The position numbers and the translations under genes are program-made. A DNA stretch of 64,000 bases, from the NCBI GenBank assembly GCA_037976565.1, contig CP137683.1, positions 12,404,199 through 12,468,198 on the forward strand. The letters run 5' to 3'. The stretch is from Mesocentrotus franciscanus (Eukaryota; Echinodermata; Echinoidea; Camarodonta; Strongylocentrotidae). Below the pieces are notes generated by a model. That model did not search any database. It saw nothing but the letters and a program-made list of their open reading frames with translations, and was not told the origin of the DNA. This document shows positions 11,601 to 24,800 of this stretch, piece by piece (the first letter of the stretch is position 1; every line of letters starts with the position of its first letter).

Positions 11601-14600
11601 CATTGCCAGGTTTGAGTATGCAGCTATTGGGAATAGTTCATGTTGGTGTGGTGATAATATTGATACTTCTTTTGGAGTTCCTGATGAAGACTGCAATGAA
11701 ATGTAAGTGTTTTTGTAACAATTTTTCAATGAATTTTAACAAGATTTATTTGATAATATATTATTAGCAGTAGTATGTTCCTGCAAAAGCTTCTGTTCAC
11801 CATTTCTGAAAGTTTATTTCAAGAGAGTTTGTGGTTTTACAATATGCTCACAAATTATCATGTATTTTGTATACTCAGTAAATACATGAAATAGATATAC
11901 CGGTATACATGTATGAGTGTAAAAAAATATACAGTATAATACATTTAAAACAAAACCCAGTATGATGGAAATTAGGATGGCCATTCTTTTTCATTCTTGA
12001 TATCACATATGAAGAGCATTAAGAAGTGAAAAGCTCTTATTCTTTAGTTCGCATGTATTAATAGCAGCAGAACGATCTCTTTGATTACAGATTGTGTTGG
12101 TCATTATGGTCTTATAAAAATCATAATGATGTTATGCTTGCTTCGTTTTACATTTTAAAAACATTAAATTGATCTTTCCTTTCACGTTTTCAGATGTGAA
12201 GAAGAAAGGCCAGAGTTACCATGTGGTAGTACAGACACAGTCAGTATCTACAGCACAGAAGGACCATACCTTCTTCACCTCTCTCTCTCCAAAGGATCCG
12301 CGACTGTTCAGACTGGTATCACTTCTCTCTTTGATGCCAGAATAGAACTGGCAGGGGCTACTGACACAGAAATTGGTAAGTGTCTCATGCAATGTAAAAA
12401 ATACTTTTTTAGATTTGAGTGATCATCTCTTTTTTGATTTGATGGTGTAAAGATGTTATTTTAAGCTCACAAGAGCTAAATTACTTGACACTCGCGCTCA
12501 AGGGGGTGGTTAAAAAAAAATTTCAATTTTTGGAGGCAAAAATACAAAAATTGTGCTCACTACCCGACTGAGCGAAAAATCGGCCGGCACGGTTTTTAAA
12601 TTTTCGCAAGAAGTGGGCCTCTTTTTTGGCCCCCTCCCTTGCCGCCGGCTGGATCCGCCCCTGCTCTCATGTATTTTTTTACTCACTGGTCTCAGGAAGC
12701 ATGGACAATTTTGTGAGTGATTAAAGAACATTACTGGTAAAAACAGAGATAGATAAAGAAATAAAAGGAGACAAACACCCACACATACTGGCAGATTGAA
12801 ACTTGGGAGCATAAATGGCCCATGTCCCTTCAAACGAAATACAAATCTGCCGTCGCTTCTTGTGTTCTTTTGCCTCTGTACAAATTTGATACCCAAAAGG
12901 CACCTGACAAAAATGATAAACTTTTTGTGCTTGTCAGGAAAATTTCAGAATTTTGCACCCATTCCTGCTTTTACGGAATCATAGATCTGCCCCTGTAGCT
13001 TGATGGGGAAAGAAAGCTGGGGGTGAGAGGATGGAGTGGGGAGCTGGGGAGAGAGGGATGGAGACGGAAGGGTAGAGAAAGTGTGTGTGAAATGGACTCA
13101 AGGGAGTGTTTGTCTGTGTTCCCATGTGTGTATGTGTGTGAAAGAGAAAGAGAGAGAGAGAGAGAGAGTGTGTGAGTGTAAAAGCTTGTTCCAAAATGCA
13201 TCATGTGAATTTGGACAGAACAACCAGGGTTCACTGAACTCTCATCACCTTTCCAAGCTATTACCATGGCAACAGAGCCAAACATAGTTGAAGAACTCTT
13301 CAATGGTCCTGGATTTATTCCATACATGTATTTGATTTATAACCTTGTCATTTACTCAATGGAGCACAATAAGTAGTACCTTATTGTGTATCGGTTGTTT
13401 TTGTTTATTGCTTTTTTGTGTGTTGATATATACATGTGTAGACCTACTTACCTGAGAATGGAGTTACTGTACATGTTATAGATGAACTTATTCAACATGT
13501 TAAGCACATACTGCAAATAGAGAATTATTGTGCAGTACATGCATATGAATAGAAATACTGATAGAAACGTATGCTGAAAGATGGAAAGATGGGAATGAAC
13601 TTCATACTGCATCTTCCTTATTCTGCAGTAGGAAGAAACAGTTAGCAATTATTTATACAAAATTTATTGTACAATATTGAACTGATTGAGTGGGACTTTC
13701 TGCCAGGAGGGGGTAAGGGGGACCAGGGCCCTGTTTCTTAAGACTTGTTATCAATAAAAAGCTACATTAACTGTTATAAACTTTCTGAAATCTTGACATT
13801 TGATTGGCTGAGAGCAAATTTGTCAAAGGAATTTAGCATTTGGTATTGATAACAAGTTTATATGAAATAGCGCCCAGTTTGTACTTAACACATCATACAA
13901 ATGACCCCTAAAATATCCACAGATCTTTTAAACATGGATAAGTCCCACTTTGAGCATTTTAGAATTTAGACAAATCACTGCCATAGGGATGGAGATGCTT
14001 CATGAATACCCTTTGTTTGCTGTTTCTGAGAAGAATACCTTTACCTGTGTATCATAGAATTTACCATCTGTGAATAAATGAATAATGATTACCGTGCTTC
14101 CACAAGTACAGTATTCATATTGGGTTTAGGAATTTTGTACAAATGACCTTTATTCTGCCCAAGTGCAGATTGTATCTACAAACTGGGTTATTTATTGATT
14201 GCTTGATTAATTAATAATTTGATTGATTTTATTTCTGAAGTATATAAGTATGTTTGCAATATGAGGTACATGAGAGAGAAAATATATTCATACCCTTTAA
14301 AGGAATTTAGGAGGAAATGGAGAATCTTTCTGTCCCTGCCAAAAAAAAAGACTTCTAGTCTGTTTAGACTGCAATGTAGAGGAAATTTATACAATATTCC
14401 CATACCAAAACGTAAAAAGAATCGTCTACATGAAACAAAAGGGGCATTCACACTCAATAATAATATCATATACAACAGTGTCATATAAAGAAACTATGTG
14501 ACATACCGGGTATGTAGTTTTTGAAGACATCAGTTGACATGACAACTCGCCATTTGTCAGTGCAGGCTTGGGATAAGTCCCGCCTAGTTATACGGTTTCC

Positions 14601-17600
14601 TTATGACACAACTTGTTCGATGATGATTGTTTTACCTGACTAAGAAGAAATAAAGCTAAGAAAAACATGTATATTTGCTTGTAAGTAAACAACCAGGGGA
14701 CCGACGGCTTTAAAGTCCAAGTCCACTCCAAAAATAACTTACTTTCAATAGAAGCAGAAAAATCAGACAAACCAATCAACAAAAATTTGAGCAAAATCAG
14801 ATAACTAATAAGAAAGTTATGAATTTTTGAAAAAGAATGTAAAACTATGGAACAATGGAAATCACTACACAAATTGCCAATTTGGTTATCAGTTTGTGAC
14901 GTCATGTCCTCACTATTTATCAATTGCTTTATATAGTTTAATCCCATTAATTTCCCTTTTTATCCCCTAAAACTTGATTTCCCATGCCTTTGCCCAGGTT
15001 ATATGATTTGTATCATATTGCGTGCATGACATTTCACAAAATTTTCATGAACTTTGAAGATTTGATACTATTTTCTGAATATTGTATATTCATAATTATT
15101 GATTTGTATATAAATAGTTTATAAAAACTGACATTTTTCATGATTTAACTGGAAAAAAATACTCTATATTAGTGCATCCACACAAAAACATATTACTATC
15201 AATCTAACTTGGATGCTGGTGTGAAGAAATAAGATTCTTAGGGAGAAAATAGGAAATTTATATTATCAATATAAAGAAAATAATTAGTGGATAGTGAGGA
15301 CATGACGTCACAGACTCATGAGTGAGTTGCCAATTTGTCTTGTGATTTTCAAAGTTGTTCATGTCATTAAAAATTCATAACTTTCTTATTAGCTATCTGA
15401 TTTTGCTCAAACTTTTTTTGATTGGTTTGTCTGATTTTTCTCCTTCTATTGAAAGTAAGTAATTTTTGGAGTGGACTTGCCGTTTGAGTTGTCTCAGAGG
15501 GACTTGTTAAAGAGGATTACTGCCTTACCAAAGGGCACAGGTGCATTGACTTGGTTTCGAACCAGGGACTTCCCGGTTATGAGACCCCTGCTCTACCACT
15601 GAGCCATCGCGCCTCCTCTTACAGAAGAGAATGGGACTGGGATTCCTCATCAAGTTTTTGTCTAAAAAGATCGACTTTTTCTCCAGCCATCAAAAGATGG
15701 GCTAGGTGGAGTATTCTCTGTGGATATCAACTGAGGATTTATAGATTTGAAACTTGGTATCAACTCAACTTGGACTTCAGTTAACTCTAAATCGGAGGAT
15801 ACCCTCACAGAGGATCTATTGTCAACTGTGTGTGTAGCTGGATTATGAATTATCTCTTTGGCTTTAGAGAGAGATTTCACCTAAATCCAAAGTTGTCTTT
15901 TTATTCTTTTCCATTGATTGGATAAAGTCTTCTCTTTGTTCATTGTTTCCAAGCTTTAATTCAAAGCATATGTTGTACATGTATCTGTACTACTCATATG
16001 TATAGAAAATCCATATACACTGTATGTAGGAATAAGTCAAAAAGTAAAAAGAAAGAGTTTTTTCTTGATGTTGTCATTCCATTTGATATACACTTACGTG
16101 GTGAGTCATAGAGTTGCCAAGTTGTTTTTGATCAATTACCATTTAAAATCTGAATCTTTATCTGAATTTCCTCAAACTTTATATGATCTATCTCTTGTTA
16201 ACATTTTCAACTTATAGTACAGCAAAATCAGTATCAGATAGACTCTCCCTTTTAATAATACACACAATAAAGCCTACTGGTTTTCTCTGATTATGATGGA
16301 AAGTTGTAGTCTGAGGCAGCGTTTTTCAACCTTTTTAAGGTCATGGCACCCTTTTCAGAAGTAAAAGGTTTCTTGTCACTCTAATGATCCAATTTTTAAG
16401 TTTATCACAGAAAATGTATTAAATCACTCTGGCACCTGTCAAGTGCCATGTGCACACTTATGGGCACAGATGTTTGTTAAAAAACGAAACCTTTTTATAG
16501 TCAGAATAGACTCTCCCTTTTAATAATACACACAATAAAGCCTACTGGTGGTCTCTGATTATGATGGAAAGTTGTAGTCTGAGGCAGCGTTTTTCAACCT
16601 TTATATAGTCATGGCACCCTTTTCAGAAATAAAAGGTTTCTTGTCACTCTAATGATCCAATTCCAAGTTTATCACAGAAAATGTATTAAATCACTCTGGC
16701 AGGCCCGTAGCCAGGTTTTTGGGGGCATGTGCCCCCAAAATTCCAAGATCACACACCCATCCTCATAGACCCCTCCCCAGGACGTCGATCAATTACATGT
16801 ATGTGCCCCCCCAAACATCAAACTCTGGCTACGGCCCTGCACTCTGGCACCTGGCAAGTGCCATGTGCACACTTATGGGCACAGCTGTTTGTTAAAAAAC
16901 GAAACCTATTTTTAAACAGGTAAGTATGTTATTTTGTCATTAAAAACACAAAAAGAAACTACAGCTCATGGGACATTTTGTTTGCTAAATTTCCCTCTGT
17001 TTCCATCAATTATAGGGGCATTCCATGGGATGTGTGGCATTCACTATTTATCTTCTATCCATTTCTTTCAAATGGATAATTATTAAAGGGTCAAATTGAT
17101 TGATTCAATTCTAATTTATTCAATTTCATATCAATTGTTTGCACATTAAAGAACATAGTTGACAAAATAAGTTCAAAATTATGAAATGAAACAGGGAACC
17201 TACTGGAAAGCATAGCTTATTTTTTGTAGGTTCCCAAGAATAAATATGATATGAACATTATTTTAATAAGTCATTTTAAAGTTTCTTAATATTCACAGTA
17301 AAATAAATATAATAACATATTTTCATAAACCATTTTAAAGTGTCTAAATAATCGAAATGTACGAAAGAACAGAACGACAAGACGGGACACAAAGGACAGG
17401 AAACTACATAATAATATTAGACAAGACATCAGGTTTTTTTCACTGCAAGACATGACAAACAAATTCATGACAGAGAAAGCGATTTTTTAAAAATAATAGA
17501 CATGGATATAAGACTTATATTTATATAGGACATATTGCACAGAATCACTTTAAATGAAAAAAAAAAGATTTCTAAAAGAACAATATCATGACAGTGTCAG

Positions 17601-20600
17601 TTCAATCTGCTTCTGTAAGAAAGAATAGTAAATTAGTAATATCCACAATAATGTCTGTTTTCCCCACCAGGTATCTCCAGTGTGGCTGTCAAAGACCTGC
17701 AGTATGTGAACTTTACCTGGTCAGTCAACGGCAGTGTGATCAAGGATTCCATCAAATCGGTCACCAATACGTCCACTACGTCCAGCCTAATCTACACCTT
17801 TCATCACGTTGGAGTCTGGTTCATTGGTATGTTCTTTGAAATTTAATTTGGTGTTGTTTATTTTATTTTATTTATAGAATTATTTTGTGTACCCGGTATT
17901 GTTTGCTAAATTAATTCAGATGCCCTCTGTTGTACAAGCCTTATAATTTATCTTATGTAAAGGTAGGCCTACACTTTTTATACCCATTTCATGTAATTCT
18001 GTTTTTAATTTTTTTTTTGTGATGGATGATTAAAAAAATTGACACCAATTTGTAAGTTTTACTCTCATACAATTGCAGAGCAACCTTCTTATAAAAAACA
18101 CTCTAATAAACGCTTGTGTTATGCCTTTTGCGAAAATAATTAATTATTTTGGGGTTTGGCTCAATAACCTTTGATTCAGAGCCCTAAAAATTTGCCAGAT
18201 GAGTGAGTGGAAAGGGCAAAAAATTCTGCACAGACTGCATTCATTTTTGTTCCATGACTGAATGAATTTTAAAAAGAAAACTAAGCTCTAACAATTTTAT
18301 AATTGGCAACATGTTGAGAGGTTCAAAATCATTGATTTTCAATCAAATTTGTCAAATTGTTCAACTTTTCAACATTCTCTCCTGTGTATATATTGTTTTC
18401 AGAGATATTACATGTACATTATATTTTAACCATGTAGCAATAAAAGAAAAAAGTTAAATTGTTGCCAATTTGAAGAACAAGGTATTATCAATTTAGCCCT
18501 ATGCTATATATAAATCCTACTAATAAAGGGTTAACAAGGTTAATTTGCTAGTCACATATCTTTGTATAATTTTGGTTTGAAGCACTGATATACATGTAAC
18601 AAAGATTTAAAATGTAACAAAGATTTAAAATGTAACCAGCTAATTCTTTGGTACAAAGAGGTTTGTTATTTGATGTAAACCTCCATCCTGTGATTAACAA
18701 CAGAAAAATTCAAAGGGCTAAATTGGTCAATGTAAAATTGGAAATGTTTGAGACACAAAAGTTTTGTAAATTGTATGTACATAACGGCTGGGCTGTTTGG
18801 CATCAAGAAACTTTTGCAATCAGGGTGAAACCTGCGTGCTATATAAATATAGAGTCCAAATTGTGGTTATTTACCCAAAGAGTTGGCAGCCTTGATATTT
18901 TCTAGACTTGAGCAATTATTTCTGCCATCCGTCGTCGTCGTCGTCAAATTTTTTTGGCCATTAAAAAAAAAAGTCTCCACCTCCTTCCTTGTTAAAGAGT
19001 ACAGGATCTACTAAACATGTTGTTTCTTATTTTGCCTGAGAAAGAAGGAGGGTAGGAGATGGGCCATTCTCTAAATAAATTCAAAGATATTTGAATGAAT
19101 CACAAGAAAGTTCCAGAAAAAGCATTCAAAGTTTATGCAGCATCAAATTACACAAACTAATCTCTACTTTATGCACATTGCCCAGTCCTACTCTGCGTGT
19201 CCGTCCACTGACAGTAGCAATTGAAATTCTTGCTGTTGTGAAACTTATTTGCTTGATGCAAACATTTCCTTGGCTTCTCAGAACAATGCAGTAGTACTAG
19301 TTGCTCTCCAGGAAGATATGTACAGTGCTCACTCACAGATTTGTCTTTTCACTCTTTCATCTGTTTGCGTGAAGGCTGTTGGATGAAAGGGGAAATAGTT
19401 ATGTAACTTTAACAAACAGGCTTGTTGATCATGCAAAAACTGGCACAGTTATCGCTCATTTGACAAAGGCTTACATTTGTATCTTTCAATTTGGGCCAAG
19501 GATTGTGGAATAAAAAGTACAATCTCTACCCATTCATGACAAAAATTAAGTTGCGCAGTCGACTTTTGTCACTCATAGAGTGTGTATATATATCATATTC
19601 CTAAACTATGTGTTAGTGTACACTGTAGGCTTTCAGTCTATAACTCTATACCAAAACAAATAAATTAACTCCAAGTTGTATTAAGCATTGATTGATGTGA
19701 CAATTAGATTTATTGATGAATCTACCAATTTTATTTTTTGGGTATTAACTCTGTGTTAACAGATGATACTGATAATAAGCTGTTCTTTTATAACATATAT
19801 CACATTTATAACATCCCTGAAGACCCTATGCGGTTTCAGAGAAGTTTGGATATTATTACCCTGGCTTTAGCTGGCTTCTGATCTTAACTTGCAGGCTGCC
19901 GGGAATGCAAGATTTTGAGGAAGTTCTTCCTTCTTTTCATTCATTAGGATTCTAATTCTGAAAATATGACAAGATGCCATCGTACATGTAGGTCCATAAA
20001 GAATCTTGAAGCAGTGTTACAAACCGAAGTGCCTGGATGGATCAAGGTCCTAGCACCATTAATGGTACTGAAACCAAGCTTTTTTCACAGATTAAGAGGG
20101 AGGGGGATTCAGAAACTACCTACAAATTTTCCTTGACAAGGGTACTGGACAAGAGTGAATTTGTTTCAATGTTTTGGGCGAGACATACATATCATTAGTT
20201 ATATATTACACTGGTAGTTATGCCCTCCCCTCTTGGGATTTCCAATGCAAATTAGGTGTGCTACTCTTATTGGGGTGTCACCTCTATATTCTACATGAAA
20301 ATGTAGATAATGGACCTTACACAGAAAGGATGTAAACAAAATAATAAATTGTAACACTGTTTCAAGTGGGTTAGAGGATTTTGGGGGAAAGATTCCATGG
20401 CCTAGTAGAAGTGGCTTAAAAATCTAAAATCCTGTACAATTTATTCTCTCTATGTAGGAGTGACTGCTAGCAATGCCATCTCACAGCGCACTGCCACCAC
20501 AGTCCTTCATGTGGTACAGCCTGTGCCCTCTGACCTCCAGGTCATTCTACGGCCAGGTCAGGGCAACATCCCATCCTGCGTCCCCGAACATGACAATCTC

Positions 20601-21798
20601 ATGTCCAATCTCCCTGCTGTTGCGGTCTTCGTTGACGAGCCTGCCGAGTTTCAGGCCTACCTCTCGTTAGGTATCAACTTGACGTTCGACTGGTGGTTTG
20701 GTGATGATGGGAGTCATGTGACCTCGGTGCCGTACTTGGAAGACGGAGAATCGTGTGACGTCATCGTGTGTCTCCACTCCCATCAGGTAACAATTGTTTA
20801 TTTGACACCTGTAAGCAGAGAGAGTGAAAGTGAGGGAAAAAGGGAGCGTTAGAGAGGTGGAGGAGATGGTGAGGGAGGGAGTGAGAAAGAGAAAGAAAGG
20901 GGGTGGGGACAGAAAGTGAGAGAGTGAGAGAGAGAGAGAGGGGAGGGACAGATATAGTTGTCTAATGTTGCAGTGAGCTCGTTCAACAATACATACTCTT
21001 GTTTTCTATTTTTATAAGTGAAGGAATAAAGTATTTTATGCTTTGTAAATTCAAAGAGAAATAGATCTACAGAGTAAATACAAACAAAAGTTATTAGAAA
21101 AAGAAAAAAATGAGATAGATAAAGGGAAGATAAAAACAGAAATAGAGAAAGAGAGAGAGAGAGAGAAAGAGAGAGAGATAAAGAGTGACAAAGGAAATCA
21201 ACAAATCCAAAGTTTTGTTTGTTGTAACATACATATAGAGTTATGTGATAACAAATTGAACAAATTATGAAAGCACATGTCACCTTTCTAATATTTGGTC
21301 ATATAAGAAAATACCACCCTTTTATGATCTGTGTTAATATGAAATCATATACAACCCTTTTATAACATAAAAAGGGTGGCGTATCTATGTCCCTTTCCAA
21401 TGATGATATGAGATATTAATTGAGTTCATTACACTCATTTCTGTTGAGATGTTTGATTTATGCTGTGTGCTGGTAATAAAGAATATCAATGCATGGATGG
21501 AGGATTGCCAAACTTCACTAATTTACAGGTTCGGTCAGTAACCTTTTTTTTTTCATGACTAATATTCTTGTCATACTTGGAGGAGCTGTGTGAGTTTCAG
21601 GGAATCCAAGATAACTTTCTGTGTTTTTTAGAGAAATCATATTTAAAAATTTAGTGTTTCTTTGACACTGTGGTTACTTTCTTTGCCTCTCTGCACATTT
21701 GCTCATTTGCCACAAGTGCAATTTTGCCCAAATCGATAGGCACCAACTTTTGGAGATAGATATATATATCTCCAAAACATATATATATCTCCAAAACA

Positions 21799-21837
<39 letters not shown>

Positions 21838-24800
21838 ATTTGTGGATGAGCTGCTGACACATTTTACAAAATATTGTTCATCGGTCCATTCAGTGAGCTA
21901 TCAGTCGGCAATCAGTCTGACAACTGCCGCTTACCCTCGCTTACCCTCGCTTACCCTCGCAAGATCCAAAATAACTTTTCCACAAGGTTTTCGATGCAGC
22001 GTATAAACCTCCAGTGGACCAAAATGCTCCGGAGACCAATCGCCGACCTCTGACAATCTTTTAAAGACTGCCACAAATCTGTCAGTGACCTCTGACAACA
22101 AACTCCCGACTAGACCAGTGGTTGTCCCGAGTCTGCAACTGGTCGTACCTCTAGTGTGAATGAAGCTTTTCGCACAAAGTTTGACCAAGGAGTTACTAGC
22201 ACATAATTTTGATTTTGATTACTTTGATTACTTGAACCTTTTCATATTCATGCACATATTTTGTAATCAAAAACATTTGGTATATACAGCCAATGAACTT
22301 ATGACAATAAATCAATCATTAAGAATTACATGTAACATTGAATCATAAAGGAGCATTTTTGGTTTGCACTAATGTTTAAACAATTTAAACAGTTTTAAAA
22401 GTTTAAAGTTTCATCATGACAAAAAAAGAATATAAAAAGAACACTCATTGTTCTTCCACAATGACCAGCTTTCTACCTGAATATGCAGTCTCAACTCCCC
22501 CTGTTTATGACAAGAATAAATGGCCTACCTTTTGTCTTTTCTACAATGTTACTTGCAGTGTGTAACAGTGTACTGACAATTAATGTAGCTTAAGTTAAGA
22601 GATTGCAGAACAAGAAGTGATATCATGCCAAAGCTTATGTGAAGAGTTTTTAATCTGGGTAATAACTGAGCTTACAGTACATGAGCATGCGCACCTTGAA
22701 TTCATTTTGTGCCTTATAACCCCTTGCCTTCTGTACCCAGATTGTTCCTGCATGAAACCCATTGCAACCATGAGAATTCAGTAGTTAACAGGTTACATGT
22801 AATATGACATAATGCTTAGACTTTACCGGTATTACACTGTCGTTTAACCCATTTTGTTGTAAATGGCTTTCCTCACATTTTAGTAATAATCATATCCTTT
22901 TATTCATTCTTTAATATTTTGGGTACAGAATGGGGGAACATAACGAACCATTTCAAATCATTTGTCAAAATTTTATACCTACAGGCATCTGTTTTATAAT
23001 AGAACACTGCCTGAGATACATATCAGCATTTGAATAGTCTTCATTATACTCCAATAAGACCCTCACTCCAGAGAATATAATTTTCGGGTTATGAGGAAAC
23101 CACATCACAATATCTGTCACCACCACAATTACTGGAGGACAAAGTTCCCCATTACAGCCGCTTTTCTTTTCAGATCAGCCCAATGAATGGACGGTCTGTT
23201 TTGATTTGCTTGGAGTCAATTGCCATGCCACTATTAAAACCAACGTCACTTAACCCCAGATTTTGATCGGGGCTCAAAGGGCAGCTTCACACTATTTGAG
23301 TTGTTGCTTCTTGTGGAGTCCAGATTCTAGGGGATTTCATTTAAATAGTTCCTCTACCGATGCGATCTTCCCTTTTACTTGTTGTAAGCCAACAGTAGCA
23401 TGATCCCTGACTTTGTACTTCTGGCACAAAAGGCAGTTCAAATTATCTGAAATGATGCTTCTGGTGTTGTAAAACTTCAATACAGTATTTTAAAAGTGGA
23501 TTAAAAGTGATTTAAACCTCAATTTTGTAGAAAGAAGAAAATTACGTATTCCATCTCATTTCAGTTGTGCTTTTATGCTAATTTGATTCTTATCAAGCTT
23601 TGGCTATAATGTGTATTTTGGTTGACCAAGCATTCAATCTGCTGCAAGATAACAATACATAGTTGGTTCAAGCAAGTATCTCTCAAAATACATATCCAGA
23701 ATTGATTCAAGCAAGTTTCTCTCAAAATACAATTCCAGAATTGATTCAAGCAATTCTTTTAAAATACAATTCCAGAATTGATTCAAACAATTCTTTTAAA
23801 ATACAATTCCAGAATTGATTCATGCAAGTTTCTCTCAAAATACAATTCCAGAATTGATTCAAGCAAGTTTCTCTCAAAATACAATTCCAGAATTGATTCA
23901 AGCAAGTTTCTCTCAAAATACAATTCCAGAATTGATTCAAGCAAGTTCTCTCAAAATACAATTCCAGAATTGATTCATGCATGTTACTCTCAAAATACAA
24001 TTCCTGAATTGATTCAAGCAAATTTCTCTCAAAATACAATTCCTGAATTGATTCAAGCAAGTTTCTCTTAAAATATTATTTTTTAAAGAATTTATTCATT
24101 CAAGTTTCTCTCAAAATACAATTCCTGAAGTGATACAAGCAAGTTTCTGTCAAAATATAATTTCAGAATTGATTCTAGCAAGTTTCTCTCAAGATACAAT
24201 TCTAAAATTGATACAAGCAAGTTTTCTAAAAATAAATTTCCAGATTTGATTCAAGGAAGTTTCTCTTAGAATATATTTCCAAAATTGATTCATTCAATTT
24301 TCTTGTAAAATACAATTCCTGAATTGATACAAGCAAGTGTCCGTCAACATACAATTATTGAATTAAATTCAAGCAAGTTTCTCTCGAAATACAATTCCAG
24401 AATTGATTCAAGAAAGTTTTCCCCAGAATTGAGTCAAGGAGGTTTCACTCAAGACAGAATTCCAAGATTGTCTTTGATATATTCCCTTGAAGATCAATCT
24501 AGTATGATGGTGGATAAAGTAATGTTCAAATGTATTAGTTGTAGGTTGGTCGGCATTGATGGAAGATACATCGTTGTGGCTCCATTGTATAAGAAACATA
24601 TATGTAGTGACACATTAGCTGCATTTACACTGCAACCCATAATAATTGATTTTTCTCACGTTCGCCGAACAAACAAAAACGAAAAATCCACCTCTGGAGT
24701 GAGTTTTTTTTTAAACACCTGCCAAAGTTTCCCCGATTCTAGCAGTATAAATGCAAACTTCGGTAAGATATCGATTTTTGCTCACGTAACTCCCCTCGCT

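Noticed and set aside
23690..24060. CRISPR array
   Set aside because: Units are directly adjacent without unique spacers and the genome is eukaryotic.
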